Source: Mesostigma viride
Lineage: Eukaryota > Streptophyta > Mesostigmatophyceae > Mesostigmatales > Mesostigmataceae
DNA length: 64,000 bases
NCBI GenBank assembly: GCA_009746045.1
Contig: RPFO01002176.1
Location: 321,501-385,500 of the forward strand
Direction: 5' to 3'
A program made the position numbers and the translations under genes. Shown piece by piece: positions 30,440 through 42,203 of the stretch (its first letter is position 1; the number at the start of each line of letters is the position of its first letter). The notes beneath the pieces are model-generated. The model saw only the letters and a list, made by a program, of their open reading frames with translations. It ran no database searches and had not been told where the DNA came from.

Positions 30440-30926
30440 ATGGCTAGCACATTCTTGACAGGACGGGCCGAAACGGACCGTCCCGAATTTTTTGCTATCA
30501 AGCTGGCCTTTGCGATAACTGCGTCATTGGATCAAGATTGTGCAGGTCGATGGGGATGACAACTGACATGGAGGTGGCTTGGGCACTGGTTGGTGAATCG
30601 TGTTACATACATCAATGGAAACGATTAACAACCATGGTATCGTACACTAAAATTTTTTGCAACTTTACAATCTTCAAATGAAGGCCAAACCGACACATTG
30701 ATAACCATTCCACTAATTAATTGCGTCTCGATCTGGCATCCTCAAGTCATGCCTACATACACAGTACCTCCCCGTCAGAGAACAACCTACTCTGACGTTG
30801 CGCACTAATTGACTGTGTCGCGACATGTAAGTGCTCAATCGAAGGCCTGTCATGATGCATCTGGGCTGATCCATCCGGCGTCAAGGCGCAGGACCCCTCA
30901 ATAAGCTTCATGGCACCACCCAGCCC

Positions 30927-31889
30927 TCAGTAACGGCTCCCGCTGACCGCCTTCCAGTCCACCGCGGCGCCCACCTCCTCCAGCTCCTCCTTGGTCAACC
31001 TTATGCTGGCCGCTGCCATGTTTTCCATGAGGTACTTCTCCCGCTTGGTCCCTGGGATCGGGAAGATGTCTCCTCCCTGCCCATGCACCCACGCGAGCGC
31101 CAGCTGTGCTGGCGTGATGCCCTTCCTGGTGGCGATCCCCTTGAGCTTTTCCACGTACTCTAGGTTCTTTCTTATGCTCTCTTTCGCGAAACGGGGGTTC
31201 TCGGCACGGCGCCAATCATCCGGCGCCAGGTCATCGACCGATTTGATCGTCCCTGTCAGGAAACCGCGGCCCAGCGGGCTGTACGCCACCACAGCCACCC
31301 CGAGCTCGCGACACGTGTCCAGGAACTCGCCCTCAATCTCCCGCGTCCAGAGGCTGTACTCCATCTGAACTGCCGTGACAGGGTGGACCGCGTGGGCGCG
31401 CCGCAACTGCACCGCATCCACCTCTGACAGCCCGATGAACCGGATCTTGCCTTCCTCTTTCAAGGCCTTGAGCGCGTGCATCGTGTCCTCGATTGGCGTC
31501 TTGGGGTCCACCCGGTGCTGGTAGTAGAGGTCGATGTAGTCGACCCCGAGACGCTGGAGCGACGCGAGGCAGCTCGCGCGCACGGCGGCGGGGCTGGAAT
31601 CGAGTATCATTTGCCGATCCTGAATCTGTATGCCCATCTTCGTGGCGACTATGATCGACTCGCGCGGCCTGCCTTTAATAGACTTCCCGACGAGCGCTTC
31701 GTTGGTATGCGGGCCGTAGACCTCAGCCGTGTCCAGGAAATTAACGCCGGAATCGAGGGCTTTTCTAATCACGGCAATGGATTCCGCCTCTTCCACAGGG
31801 TGAGTTGAATAAAATGCACTCATGCCCATGCAGCCTAAACCTTGGCAGCTAGCCATGAGGCCTTGGCTGCCTACTTGCCGGATCTCCAT
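30927..31889 (-). CDS. Aldo/keto reductase, 320 aa
   Basis: An uninterrupted frame with the full AKR fold. The catalytic tetrad is visible: Asp53 and Tyr58 in FLDTAEVYG, Lys84 in VATKMG and His125 in YYQHRVD. The C-terminal NADPH-binding region has IPGTKREKYLMENMAA. Length and sequence fit the AKR subfamilies that include plant and fungal NADPH-dependent reductases; the substrate is not predictable. It would reduce an aldehyde or ketone in the cytosol. The start MEIRQVGSQGL is chosen because the first strand of the barrel follows at once. A 5'UTR intron is likely: donor GTGAGTACC at 32009 and acceptor TTCTGTCAG at 31896 (114 bp), leaving 5 bases before ATG. 30451-30926 downstream shows no other gene. 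Confidence 0.93.
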   Translation of the reverse strand: MEIRQVGSQGLMASCQGLGCMGMSAFYSTHPVEEAESIAVIRKALDSGVNFLDTAEVYGPHTNEALVGKSIKGRPRESIIVATKMGIQIQDRQMILDSSPAAVRASCLASLQRLGVDYIDLYYQHRVDPKTPIEDTMHALKALKEEGKIRFIGLSEVDAVQLRRAHAVHPVTAVQMEYSLWTREIEGEFLDTCRELGVAVVAYSPLGRGFLTGTIKSVDDLAPDDWRRAENPRFAKESIRKNLEYVEKLKGIATRKGITPAQLALAWVHGQGGDIFPIPGTKREKYLMENMAAASIRLTKEELEEVGAAVDWKAVSGSRY

Positions 31890-32009
31890 CGCAGACTGAC
31901 AGAACGAGTACGTTTGTAAACTTTCGAGCTAAGCACCACAGCAAAACCGGCAACTTAGCCAGTAAAGGCAAAACTAAACAGCGCGGAACACACGGACAGC
32001 GGTACTCAC

Positions 32010-33158
32010 CCGTTCGACTCGACCGTTGGCAATAATTATCGTTATCCTCGACAAAAATGGATAAGGTGCATACATCAGCCTGATGCTAACTTTTACGGAA
32101 TTAATGGCGAAGAAGGCCGCTAGCTAATTGATTCTCGTGATTTGCTGCTACGTATCAACTTTGCACTGTACGTCTATGTAGGTGCGTACATTACGGTGTA
32201 TTCACGGCCATCCTCGCTCCCAGAATGTGCCTCCGAGTTTGATGTTGTTGAGGCTATGGCGGAGAAATTTTTTCAGGAAGTACTTCCAAAGTTCACAACC
32301 ACGAATTCATCGATCGGCGCGGCCATTGATCACTGATCAGCATTCTGGCGTGAGAATCAACTGACTGACTGCTGATTGTCAGCATTCATATGATATTTTT
32401 CCCCCACACCATCGATATTCGATAGGCCATATGGATACTGGGATATCGAACCAGCATATCGGGCATAACCAGCCCAAGAACTGACAATGACTGACAATCC
32501 GGCATTTCGTATCTTACGACGACATATTCGGCTAATTGGGTATTTTTATTATGCAGTAATGTTAACCACGACATATACAGTTACGGCGACTCATTCAGTT
32601 CCACCATTCCAGATTTGTCTGTGGTTCCGCTTACACCATTCCAGATTTCCTGCAACCCGTTTCAGACGGTTAATTAGTTAGTCAGTTAGTTAGTTAGCAG
32701 GATCCCACGCCGTTTCAGACAGTGTCATGAATTGATGTACTACTGTTAGTACTTTTATGTACGGCAAGTACATTAATCTGCAGAAACTGCAGGCAAAATC
32801 GCCTAGCAGATCGTATCAGAATATCTTTGCGTATGCCAGGCACGTGTCGGCGCGGCGCGAGCCCAAGATTCTATTACCTGCGTCCTATGCCTTCCACGTG
32901 GCGGAGAACCCCAAGCAGGGGCACGAACAGGGGGCCACTGACACAAGGATTTTCAGGCCTTTGCTCTACATACAGAGCAACATGATCCTGCGACTTGCAT
33001 TGCAATGTTTGCGTACGTGCTCGTGCACGTGTACTTCCATCGCCCGTGCTCTGTAAACCCCTTGGAATTACCCGGCGCGGAGATCCGCCATTGTCGCCGC
33101 CAAGTCTTCCCACTTTTCTTTTACCGTGCGCTCTGCACGCTTTACTGCCTCGGCACCA
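32010..33158. other. Intergenic region between the AKR and ZIP genes
   Basis: The two genes are divergent, so this 1.15 kb should hold both promoters. I see no confident TATA box. There is a short (GTTA)n run at about 32669-32697. A 64-codon plus frame at 32142-32336 ends in a plausible-looking VVEAMAEKFFQEVLPKFTTT, but has no support beyond that. Confidence 0.5.
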
Positions 33159-36100
33159 ATGCCGCGCCGGGGCTTATTCCGCATTGCAGTAATTGCGGGA
33201 CTTGTGCTAGCCCTTCTCACGGTCCCCGCGTGCGGCCACGGTTTCGAAGATCACGACGACGAAGAAACCGTCTTCCCACCTCCCCCCAGTCTTCCGGACA
33301 TAGAGACAAATGATACGCAAATCCCCTCCAGCGACGATGACGGCGAGGGCATTAGCTTGGCTGGGTCCAAAATTGCGGCAATTTTCATAATGATAACTCT
33401 GTGCTCGGTATCAACAATTGCCCCCTACTTTGTCCGCTTCAGCATGGAGGTGGTGGCTTATGGCACCTTGTTCGGCGCGGGCCTTTTCTTTTCGCTAGCG
33501 GTGATGCATTTCATCCCCGACTCGGACTACGGGTTTAGGTACTTGGTACCGGGTAACGAGCAGGGCCACGCTTACCCCTATGCATACCTGCTTGTGGTCG
33601 GAGGATACCTGCTGACGCAAGTGGCGGAGATGGTTGCGCATGCGCTGCTCGTAAGGAGAAGCGGAATCGAGCATTCGCACGACTATATGGCCGGGCTGAT
33701 CGGCCGCCCGCTGGCCCAAATCGAGCCGGGCGAGAAAGCTCCCGCCACGGTGGCTGAACCGCGGGTGGCTCCCCCCAAGGAGAAACTTCCGAGCGATCCC
33801 GTTACGGAGAGCCAGGCGGTGCCCAGTTGCTGCATGCAGCCGTTGACAGATGACTCGGGCGCCTCTAACGGGGACAGCGATTCGTCAGAAAGCCCGCTGG
33901 ACAAGCCCTGCTGTGGTAATAACGAGACATATGACCTGGCAGATATCCGCATCTGTGGCCAGGAATGCAACAATTGCGGCAACCCGATGTGCCAGGTCAT
34001 GGACTGCTGCGGGGAGGCGTGCCAGTGCGAGCCTGGGCATTGCAGGTATTGGAATTCCCAAATACAAAGTGGTAGTCCCTAGTCAAGCGAAGTGACAGGT
34101 ACCGGTCAGTCGTTTGACAGGCATTGATCCTTGCATAGCTTGCCAGTTGTCAGTATATTTGTTGCGGCCTGTCCGCCTCATGTCAGTGGGTAATCCCGTT
34201 GCAGCCAATGCCTATGCCCTGTCCGATTGTAAACTATGTATATAGCAGCGTAAGTCAGCTAGCCTAGTTTGCCAAGAACGAAGCCAACCATGCTGTAGCC
34301 GCCCAGTGGTCGCAGCATATGTCATCGTATTATAGGGCATACTATAGTGCGGTATGTTGCGACTAATAATAAACACGTAGACTATACCCTATCGCAACAT
34401 ATAGATATATGAATATACGCGTTGACTTGACCCTGTCGCAACAGCTGTGTCACTGCAGCCTATGCCCTAGCATCAACAGTAGTACTAACCTTAACCTTTA
34501 ATAGCGGCCTATGCCAACGAGACAACCAGCTGTGTCAATTATATTGCAGCAGCCTTGGATGAAGTACCCGTCCCCCCGTCCCCTTCCTCTTCCCCAAATT
34601 ATCCACCCATTCTTCACACCCACCAGGGTAGATACAGTCTACGTGTACTAGATACAGTGTACGTGTACTAGCTACAGTCTACGTGTGCTAGATACAGTCT
34701 ACGTGCTGCCCCTCCGGTGTGCCAGCTGTCGTGCAATAGTGGGCATAAATCTTCCTCTCATCATCAATTACGATCCCAACCCATCTCGACTGATGTTTCA
34801 ACTCATCCCTGCCCATGTCTTACACCTATCTCTAACACCCACCTCTACCCATATCTAACACCCATCTTTACCCGTATATCTTAGCCTGTCTCCAACCATA
34901 TCTCTCAGATGCATCCCGATCCATACATCTCAACGGATCCCAGCCCACCTCTCCGACCTACATCACCGGCCCACTCGCATCTCTCCACCCCTCTATCCAC
35001 GTATCACCTTTCTGATGTCTGATTCGCACCCATATCCCAACCCACCCACCCATATCCCCCCCCCCCCCCCCCCCTCTTCACACACACACATGCACACACG
35101 CACACACACGCACACACACGCACTGACACTGGCACGCACACACGCACACACACGCGCGCACACACACGCACACACGCACTGACACTGACACACACGCGCG
35201 CACACACACGCACACACGCACACACGCACTGACACTGACACACACACGCGCACTCACATACACGCGCGCACACACACACACACACGCACACACACACACA
35301 CACAGGTGCGCCAAGGCCGACACCTCGGAACCGGCCGTGTCCGCGCTGCCCGGGTCCTCCATCATCGAGGCGCCCTCGGCGATGCCCAAATCAGACATCC
35401 TGCACCTGCCGCTGCTGGAGCTGTCCACGCTGCTGCTGGCCATGTGCTTCCACTCTGTGTTCGAGGGGCTGGTGATTGGACTCGCCGCCTCCGCAGAGGT
35501 CAGCATAATCCAGCTAGCGCCTCGCTAGGCAACCTCTTTTCCAAGAGGGGTCAGTGTCTGTCTTTGTTGGACAAGTTCACTGGGCAACCCCCTTGGTTGG
35601 AACGTGGTTGGGGTCGTTCTTGTTTGCTACATCGAACAACCGCTGGCATACTGCTGGAATGGTACTGACGTAGCGTTCATCTGGCATTGATGCTGGCATG
35701 GTAATGACGTATCGTACATCTGGAATGGTGCTGGAATGGTGTTGACCCAGCGGGAATCTGGTCATGGCCACCCCGTGAGAAGTCCCCTCTCCCCCCTGAT
35801 CAGCCCTAACCTGCCCCCAACGAGTCCTCTCTTGCCCCTAATCAGCCCTACCCTGCCCTTATCACGCCTGTGTTCGGCATGCCTCCTCCCCCCCATTCGC
35901 CTCGGTTCCCCCGGGCGGTATGAATCCTGACCGGCCCCACCGTGACACTCCACCACCGGGGTATCCCACCAGCCCCACCGCGATGCCTTATCATGCCTCT
36001 AACACCCCTGTTCTAATAACCCTGTTCTGCCATTTTTCTCTGGCTCTGTACCCTGCCTGACCCCAGGCGGTGTGGGAGCCTTACCAGTTCCTTGTAGGTA

Positions 36101-37100
36101 TCTCATCGTGCCCCTATTCACGGTATCCTTATTTGATCCTGATCTGTCGTCTCTCTCTTTTTCTTCCTTACCCTGCCTTTGTCGGTTGCATGTCTCCACC
36201 CTACCCCGTGCCTATACCACCCCACCATGGCCCGCCCCCCCCCCCCCCCCCCCCCCGCCCCCAGCGATCTGGCGCCTGACCAGCTCCATCATGATCCCGT
36301 TCCCTGCCCCTATTCACGCAATCCTGCTGTTCTCCGGTGCCCTCCTATTCAACCCTGTCCCCAGGCAGTCTGGTGCCTGACCAGCTTCATGCCAGGAACT
36401 TACCATTCACCCACTCACCCAACCCTCTTCCTCCCGTTTGCACCTACCATGTGTTCCCTCCCTCCACATGCAGGCGGTCTGGAGCCTGACGAGCTCCATC
36501 GTGATCCACAAGGGTTTTGAGGGGCTCGCGCTCGGCATGTCCATCCTGGTGTCCGGCGCCAAGCGGCCGCTGCGCACCATGGCGTGGTACGCGCTCGGGT
36601 TTGCTGCGTCCACCCCCACTGGCATCATCGTCGGCATCATCTTGGACCGGACGTCGACCGGGTTCACGGGTAAGAGATATTGACCGAGGTGTAGGTCATG
36701 TTGTACACAGGCGAGGTATGTAGAGAGCGGGTGACTGTACAAGTGAAAGCACTTTTGTCGGCATCGTTTGTAGTTTTGGCGTGTCTGCGTCTCCCAGCCA
36801 CTGTTCCACCTTTGCACCATGGGGTCGCTCCCGCCTGCCTCGCAACCTGATGCGCCTGCTACGTGTGGACCGTGCCGTGGACCGTGCCCGCGCTACCTGA
36901 TGCGTGCAGCGAAGTGGATCATCACCATCGTCAACGGCCTCGCGGCGGGCGTGTTCATCTTTGTCTCCCTCTCTCACGTCGCGCCCAAGGCGTACGCGAT
37001 GCGCTCTTGCAACTACCGCTCGTACACGCCCTTTGCGCGCCTGCTGGCCTTTGTGCTCGGTGTGACCGTGATCGCGCTCATCCAGCTGAAGGACCATTAA
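33159..37100 (+). CDS. ZIP-family divalent metal transporter, 488 aa, four exons
   Basis: Exons 33159-34045, 35306-35498, 36474-36669 and 36910-37100 join in phase (2, 0, 1) at GT-AG borders. The start [20 protein letters not shown] gives a good signal peptide; the frame extends upstream without an ATG. TM1-TM3 are at about residues 70-93, 98-119 and 140-165. A long cytosolic loop (about 166-310) ends in a Cys-rich cluster ([19 protein letters not shown] then [11 protein letters not shown]). Exon 2 has the ZIP signature in TM4, [13 protein letters not shown]. Exon 3 has TM5 with [19 protein letters not shown] and TM6. Exon 4 has the last helices, ending IALIQLKDH. It should import Zn or Fe across the plasma or an internal membrane. 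The Cys/His loop may sense metal. The acceptor of exon 2 is formed by a CA repeat. Confidence 0.93.
34629..34708. repeat. Four 20-bp tandem repeats in ZIP intron 1
   Basis: The unit TAGATACAGTCTACGTGTAC is repeated four times with one or two changes per copy. TACAC/GTGTA-type symmetry makes each unit partly palindromic. Confidence 0.85.
35085..35304. repeat. (CA)n/(CACG)n microsatellite forming the ZIP exon 2 splice acceptor
   Basis: About 220 bp of alternating CA with ACGC and ACTGACACTG variants runs straight into CACACACACAG, the acceptor of exon 2 at 35305. No ordinary polypyrimidine tract is present. A C homopolymer (about 35057-35074) precedes it. ZIP intron 2 carries another C homopolymer at about 36235-36256. 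Confidence 0.9.
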
Positions 37101-37192
37101 GACTAGGACGACCATGATGACTAGGACGACCATGATGACTAGGACGACCATGATGACTAGGACGACCATGATGACTAGGACGACCATGATGA
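37101..37192 (+). repeat. Five 18-bp repeats right after the ZIP stop codon
   Basis: GACTAGGACGACCATGAT is repeated about five times directly after TAA at 37098-37100. Each unit contains an in-frame TAG, so the array sits in the 3'UTR. The last coding bases (AAGGACCAT) resemble the unit, suggesting that it grew from the end of the gene. Confidence 0.9.
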
Positions 37193-39540
37193 CTTCGGCG
37201 AAGGGCCGGAGGAAGCATTGTTTGGAGTTAATAGCATGAAAGAATCGCTCAGCTGACTGCACTTAGTTAATTCTTTCGGGAGCTGCGGGGCCTCTGAAAG
37301 GTGGGGACAGAAGGGGGGGACGGAATCAAGCACTGCGCAGAGAGACATCCCATGGGGAGTCGCTGCCGCGAGCTCCGTCATTATTGGCACGGTCAGGATT
37401 CGCAAGGTCATTATTGGTACTTGGCGCATGATGGCAGACCACGCATTATGGAGATCGAGACCGATGAGGAGCAGCCCCTAAGAGGATGTGCCCAGCGGAC
37501 GTCACGGCAGAGTCAAACGCTGTCGAGAGAGGCTGCCCTGCAACACTGTAAAGAGCGCTCTTCCAGGGGAGCTGGCTCCTTGGCTGTCCGGGGAGCCCTG
37601 GTCGGTATCTAGCCGCATGCACTGCGCAGTTGTCGCTGCATTTCTAGCAGTGACTTGTTGACTGCTAGCGGTTCCCCGGGCCCACCTGCACGGGGACTGG
37701 CGCGCATACAAACAGGCAGATCGTTGACGGGCGCGGGGCCTCCTGTTGGAGTGCAGCGGGGAACGTCCTTGGGTACTCGATATCAGGGGGGGGGGGGGGG
37801 GAAGAGGCTAGGAGTGCCCTGATGTGGACTGGTGAAGTTCTCGAGGGTGATGTGTGGCCCGTCGGCCATGCAGGGGGGAGGGATGGCTGAGCAGTGCATG
37901 AGGGCCGCCAGGATGCGAATATAAGTGCGTGGTTGTGCCGCGATGCGAGTGCATATGGGCGCTTGCAGTTGCACTGGTGCCCAGGGTGTGTTCGGGACCT
38001 TTCCAGGGGGTGCAGAGAATAAAGGGCGCAAAGCAAGGCACGCAGTGCGTCCTGCGACCAGGTGGGGCGCGGCACTGCCTTTTGTGATTGTATGGATGCG
38101 GTGTGGCCAGATGGCATGCCTCGCGTGTGACAGTTGAGGGCCGGCTTGGGCGGGTCGGCCCAGTACGTAGGGATGCAGAAGCATTGCGAGTACATCTAGC
38201 AGCGCGGGGGAGGGCGGTTGGCTGCTAAAGGCTACTAGGCGCTGGCGGGATCGTGGCTGCGGAAGGGCCTGTGGGGGCAGAAGGGCCAGGGAGAGCCATC
38301 ACGCTGCGTGCACGCACCAGCAACTACGTGACCTACACCCCCAGAGCATAGAAGCCAGTGGGCATCGCACTGGCTTGCAGTTCGGGGATGGCGTCAGGCA
38401 GCGCGGCAGGCAAGCACACAGAAGGCGGGTGCCCCATCAGGAAGCATCGCGGGCGATGGCCGCCATCGGGGCCTGTCGATGGTACCGTGTGTCGTCAGCT
38501 TCAGCGTGCGCCAAAGTGGCTCGGGTGGTCGGCGATTTGTGGAAGAAGTCTGTCCTTGGCGATGATGTGAAGGTGTGGCTGCCTTTCCCATACTCGATCC
38601 CAGGGCTACAAAGGTTCCGTATCGTTGCAGCTGACTGCGTGGCATGCTGCATCACGGTCAACAAGTGGGGCGAGTCAGCATCACGGCTCGCTGCAACCCG
38701 GCTGTTGCGCATGCCCGCCCATTCCCCACACATTGCTGTGAGCGTGTGTTTTTTAATTTTTTTTTTTCCAAGTGTCAGTAGAGGTGTTGCGCTTTGTGGT
38801 CCCCCCTGCATGACTTGGGGGGTGTCACAGATGCTGCATCGGGAAACTTGTCATAGATAAAGTAGTTTTTTTAAAAAATCATTGGGGCAGTGTGGATGTG
38901 GATGAGGCATCCCGAGTGTGTTGTAGTGAATAGGTTATGTTGCGTTAGGTCCGGAGCATGCCTCCTACATCATCTCCATGCCCGGCCACGCCTTGAATAT
39001 GCCATTAGCATGACAGCGCATGCGGCCTAAGCATTAGCTTGATTGCAGCATTGCCGCTGATTGCAGTCCTTTTCCCCTTTTGTTTTAGCTGGTGTGCTGA
39101 ACTGCTTACTTGTTATCCATAACTTCCAGCTGTCTGACAGTTTAGTCGGTGCATGTTGTGAATATTGCATTCACGACCCTCGCCAGCTGCTGCAAGTCTC
39201 TGCCAGCAGCTGGTTGCCTTCAATTTTTAAGACAACCGTTGGTATGTGGGTGTTGTAAGTGGCGATGTCATTGTTTACGTAATAATATAAGTAAAATTAA
39301 ATTGAACAAAAGATGAAGTACCACTAAGCACATGCACTTTTTATATGATCAAACTTTTCGTGGGTTTTTCATGTCACGGAGGTCAACTACCCTACTTCAG
39401 GCCGCTTCAAGCTGCTAGGCAGCTGGATCCAACTGGAATCGATCCCCGACTGCGAGGACGACATGACGACCCGGGTAGGCATGGCGTGGGCATAACTCCA
39501 TGACCACCACCGCTGGTGGAGAACCCCCCCCATGGATGAT
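37193..39540. other. Intergenic, no supported gene
   Basis: A G homopolymer lies at about 37789-37801. A 161-codon plus frame at 38375-38860 contains a plausible stretch (LWKKSVLGDDVKVWLPFPYS), but has no family match and an abrupt low-complexity end, so I do not call it. At about 38303, LRARTSNYVTYTPRA weakly recalls the ZIP C-terminal [13 protein letters not shown]; this could be chance. The rest is featureless. Confidence 0.5.
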
Positions 39541-39690
39541 GCCACGAGCCACGAGGTAGCCATGTCTGACGGCGGAGCTCATAACTTTCACGTTTGGGCA
39601 CCAAATTCGGCTGTGAATATCACAATCGCTTCGTCTTTCTGAGACGCGCACGCTGATATGATTTTCCGAAGCTAGTACGCAATATATATT

Positions 39691-40426
39691 CATTGAGAAT
39701 GATAGATTACGGAGGTGAGATAGGCATGCAACATAAGGAAAAACCCGATAACTGGGAGAATAACCCTGAAGAAATTAATAGTAATCTGACACGGACATCC
39801 AAAGGATCACGCCAGCTGCACAATGTACAACTTAACTTTACATCACAAAACTACACGCAGCAACAGCGCTGCCGGCCCACCATGCAGGCCTGGAAGGGAT
39901 CTAGACCGCATGGGTCGCGACAAAGTCGGCCCGGGTGCGGCGGAATAACACATCAGCCACGGTGCGAGTGAGGGCGAGTGACAGGCGCTGCCGCCAATAC
40001 GAGGACCACGTGCGGGCCGACCACGGGGCGGTCTGACCCTCGAGGTCGAGGGGGTCTTCACGGCGCTGGCAGCACTCGTGGAAAAACTCCGCTGTCTTGG
40101 GGCCCATGGCCCCAAACTCCTCAAGGACAAAGGGGATGACCCTGTGGGGCCCCACATCAGTTGCCGTAGGAGGCAAACTTGCCGCGCTCAGCCACAGCGG
40201 CAGCAGCGCCGGCATCCACAGCCGCCCGGAGGATGTGGCGACCAGAGTGAGCGGCCGAGCCACTGAGACACGGATGAGCAGGTGGCAACCCTGCCCGTCG
40301 TAGTCAAGCACGGTAATGTCGGGGCGGTGGTTGGGTGAGTAGAGGGCGTCCTCGCACTTGATGGTGGAGTGGGGAAAGACCGACCGAACCATGGCACACA
40401 CCACCCGGAGGAGAGCGGTATGCAAT
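39691..40426 (-). mobile_element. RLE retrotransposon family B, 5'-truncated
   Basis: The 3' end (TCATTCTCAATGAATATATAT, read minus from 39710) abuts the (AT)n of the LINE 5'UTR. It encodes the endonuclease end of the protein (HRPDITVLDYDGQGCHLLI), but here D of the second acidic motif reads LLIRVSV instead of LLIDVSV, and a small deletion removes DGAA. It breaks off at 40426 in another AATATATATATT. Confidence 0.8.
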
Positions 40427-40689
40427 ATATATATTAAAAATATAATTACTTACAGCAGAGTGAAATCACTCAAACCAAAGCAAACGCCCAGCTATAAACC
40501 TATATACAGAGCCATGTCAAAGCTCTATACTACGATAAGACCAATGGAAACGCCTAACGGGAGGAACCTAATAGCCCTGCTGCACCGCAAAATCAGCCCG
40601 CGTACGGCGGAGCATGATGTCAGCCATGGCCCGAGTCAGCGCCACCGACAAGCGCTGACGCCAATATGACGTCCAGGTCCGCGCCGACC
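40427..40689 (-). mobile_element. RLE retrotransposon family A, short 3' fragment
   Basis: It contains only the last 30 or so codons (the ARTWTSYWRQRLSVALTRAM region) and the 3'UTR that ends CTGCTGTAAGTAATTATA. AATATATATATT stands on both sides. Confidence 0.8.
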
Positions 40690-42203
40690 AATATATATAT
40701 TAACCCTTCATGATTCGCAGACCAAGGGTCTGCTTCTGTGGTTTTGCGCTCACCCTCGCGTCGTTCTTTGGCTCCGGGGCGCTCTTCCGGCTCAGGTCCG
40801 GCTGGCCGCCGAGGGCCACGACGAACGCATCCAGTCGGCCTTGGCGCAGCTGGTCCCGGGCCCCGACCTCCCGCCACATGCTATTCGCATTGCCTCCCTG
40901 CCTGCACGGATGGGTGGCTGCGGTCTGACTCGTGCCGCCCGGCTGGCCCCAGCAGCATTTTTGGGCTCCGTCGCTCAGTCGTGGGCGGAAAGCTGCCGGC
41001 TCCTGCCCCTTTTGGCTACGGCAGCGCCTGACCTCCTGGACCCCAGCAGCCCTTTGCCCTTCGTCACCGCCATCCAGGAGGCCTATGCTGAGATCCAGCA
41101 GGCCTGTTCTCCCGTCCGTGCCGCTCAGGCGGTACAGCGCCACCTCCCTCGCGGCACTCCCTCGGTCGCCTCCGTTCAATCTCCCGCCGCATTCCCTGCT
41201 CGCGTCATCGATAAACACCAGAAAACCTACGCGGGTATTCTGCACACGGCTGATTGGATTGCTCTTTTCGCGGACCTCAACGCCCAGGGACGTGCGTGGC
41301 TGTTCTCGCTTTCCTTGCGGAGTGTGGGCTCGGCGTACCTTCGTGCTCTTCCCATGGCCCCCCATTCGCCTTGGCTCCCAGCCACTACTCGGTGGCGCTC
41401 CGGCACCAGCTATTTGCCCCGCAGCCTCTTGTTCCGGCCGGGCGGCCTTGTGGTAGCTGTGGGCAGCCGCTGGATCCCACGGGGACTCACTACCTTGCCT
41501 GCATGGGGGGCCAACAGAATCAGAATTGGTATTTGTATTTGCACACTGTCCTCCTGACGGTGGTGCTCGCCATGATTCGGTCGGTTTTCCCCCACGCGAA
41601 CATCCGGTCCGAGGATGCGGATGGCGCTGCCTTCTATTCCCCCAACCACCGGCCTGACATCGTGGTGCTGGACTTTGAGGGGGGTGGCCGGCATCTGCTT
41701 ATTGACGTTTCGGTGGCGCGGCCCTTGGCTCTTAGCCACGTGGCTGGGGCCTCCCTCACGGCAGGTTACACGGCGGACCGGGCGGAGCGGGCCAAGCTCC
41801 TGGCCTACGGCGACGTCGGGCACCATCGTGTGGTGCCCTTTGTCCTGGAGGAGTTTGGTGCCATGGGGCCCCTGACCTCCGCCTTCTTCAAGGAGTGTTG
41901 CCGGCTCCGGGAGGACCGGCTGGACCTGGAGGGCCAGCGGGCCCCATGGTCGGCGCGGACCTGGACGTCATATTGGCGTCAGCGCTTGTCGGTGGCGCTG
42001 ACTCGGGCCATGGCTGACATCATGCTCCGCCGTATGCGGGCTGATTTTGCGGTGCAGCAGGGTTATTAGGTTCCTCCCGTTAGGCGTTTCCATTGGTCTT
42101 ATCGTAGTATAGAGCTTTGACATGGCTCTGTATATAGGTTTATAGCTGGGCGTTTGCTTTGCCGTTTGAGTGATTTCACTCTGCTGTAAGTAATTATATT
42201 TTT
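40690..42203 (+). mobile_element. RLE retrotransposon family A, 5'-truncated, one frameshift
   Basis: Nearly identical to the copy at 51497-53090. Coding sequence runs to TAG at 42067-42069: the C-terminal part of the RT protein, then a CCHC zinc finger (CGSCGQPLDPTGTHYLAC) and a PD-(D/E)XK endonuclease (HRPDIVVLDFEG, then HLLIDVSVARP). A run of six C at about 41358-41363, where the other copy has seven, shifts the frame. The 3'UTR ends TAAGTAATTATATTTTTAAT at (AT)n. Confidence 0.85.

Noticed and set aside
37665-38195. 176-codon minus-strand ORF
   Set aside because: His/Pro/Ser-rich, no recognisable feature, and one of several overlapping frames across a G-rich region.
38300-38350. A duplicated remnant of the ZIP C-terminus
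   Set aside because: Only about ten residues resemble NYRSYTP; the flanks do not align, so chance cannot be excluded.
41410-41826. 138-codon minus-strand ORF, also at 42684-43016 and 52294-52710
   Set aside because: It is the antisense shadow of the RLE endonuclease domain and recurs only because that domain is repeated.
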